Positions 57,994 through 58,009 of a DNA stretch of 58,009 nt are shown in pieces. Location of the stretch: the NCBI GenBank assembly GCA_030429105.1, contig JAUIDE010000014.1, positions 1 to 58,009 of the forward strand. Reading direction: 5' to 3'. The notes under the pieces were generated by a model. The model ran no database searches, was not told the DNA's origin, and saw only the letters and a program-made list of their open reading frames with translations. Position 1 is the first letter of the stretch. Each line of letters opens with the position of its first letter. Both the position numbers and the translations under genes were made by a program. The stretch is from Alphaproteobacteria bacterium (GTDB lineage Bacteria > Pseudomonadota > Alphaproteobacteria > Rhodobacterales > Rhodobacteraceae).

Positions 57994-58009
57994 GGCTGAT
58001 CTGACGCGG

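Noticed and set aside
57321-58004. Plus-strand frame running to near the window end as a partial gene
   Set aside because: It overlaps the CaiB-type gene in another frame, is dominated by Arg/Ala/Gly, and no ribosome-binding site or domain supports it.

Overview
The window is about 58 kb of very GC-rich chromosomal DNA. Several marks point to an alphaproteobacterium of the Rhodobacteraceae/Paracoccaceae type: the ethylmalonyl-CoA-cycle genes mcl2 and mch, an sdhCD-A-x-x-B arrangement, a membrane-anchored cytochrome c beside pheA, tripartite tricarboxylate transporters, and a VPLPA-CTERM protein. No rRNA, tRNA, CRISPR array, phage or transposase gene is visible, and no gene-free gap exceeds 300 bases.

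Layout. 1-4945: membrane cytochrome c (cut by the edge), pheA, a DUF1801 protein, a DUF2189 membrane protein, an NTF2-like gene broken by one in-frame TAG, mcl2, an NnrU-like protein and a DUF1737 protein. 4952-12415: three minus-strand genes for large secreted RTX proteins that share one C-terminal delivery module (Pro-Val-Thr linker, RTX repeats, DDFIF end). Two carry a seven-repeat FG-GAP propeller. The third carries an unrelated, AT-rich N-terminal domain. 12669-22050: mch, a tctCBA transporter, and sdhCDAB with a methyltransferase/glycosyltransferase pair between sdhA and sdhB. 22064-28020: a divergent amine- or alcohol-type catabolic cluster (Fe-ADH, class III aminotransferase, glutamine amidotransferase; P450 and glutamine-synthetase-like ligase). 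28026-40971: a complete glycogen locus, glgC-glgA-glgX-malQ-pgm-glgP-glgB, with five overlapping genes. 41069-46789: sugar kinase, KDPG aldolase, glucose-6-phosphate isomerase and a hybrid histidine kinase. 46811-51784: a choice-of-anchor A protein with a VPLPA-CTERM tail, an NMT1-type ABC transporter with a RidA-like protein, and a hemolysin III-like membrane protein. 52024-57789: a large membrane protein, then a light-related trio (photolyase/cryptochrome, DUF2256 zinc-ribbon, and a photolyase-like protein with the FAD domain first), then a CaiB-type racemase/transferase.

How it works together. mcl2, mch and sdh belong to acetyl-CoA assimilation and the TCA cycle. The glg locus plus pgm, pgi, kinase and eda link glycogen storage to the Entner-Doudoroff route. 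The RTX array and the tct operon look like accessory blocks placed into an mcl2-mch-sdh neighbourhood. The most unusual items are the exchangeable N-terminus on a shared RTX delivery tail, with a duplication footprint still readable, and the apparently permuted photolyase-like protein coupled to DUF2256.
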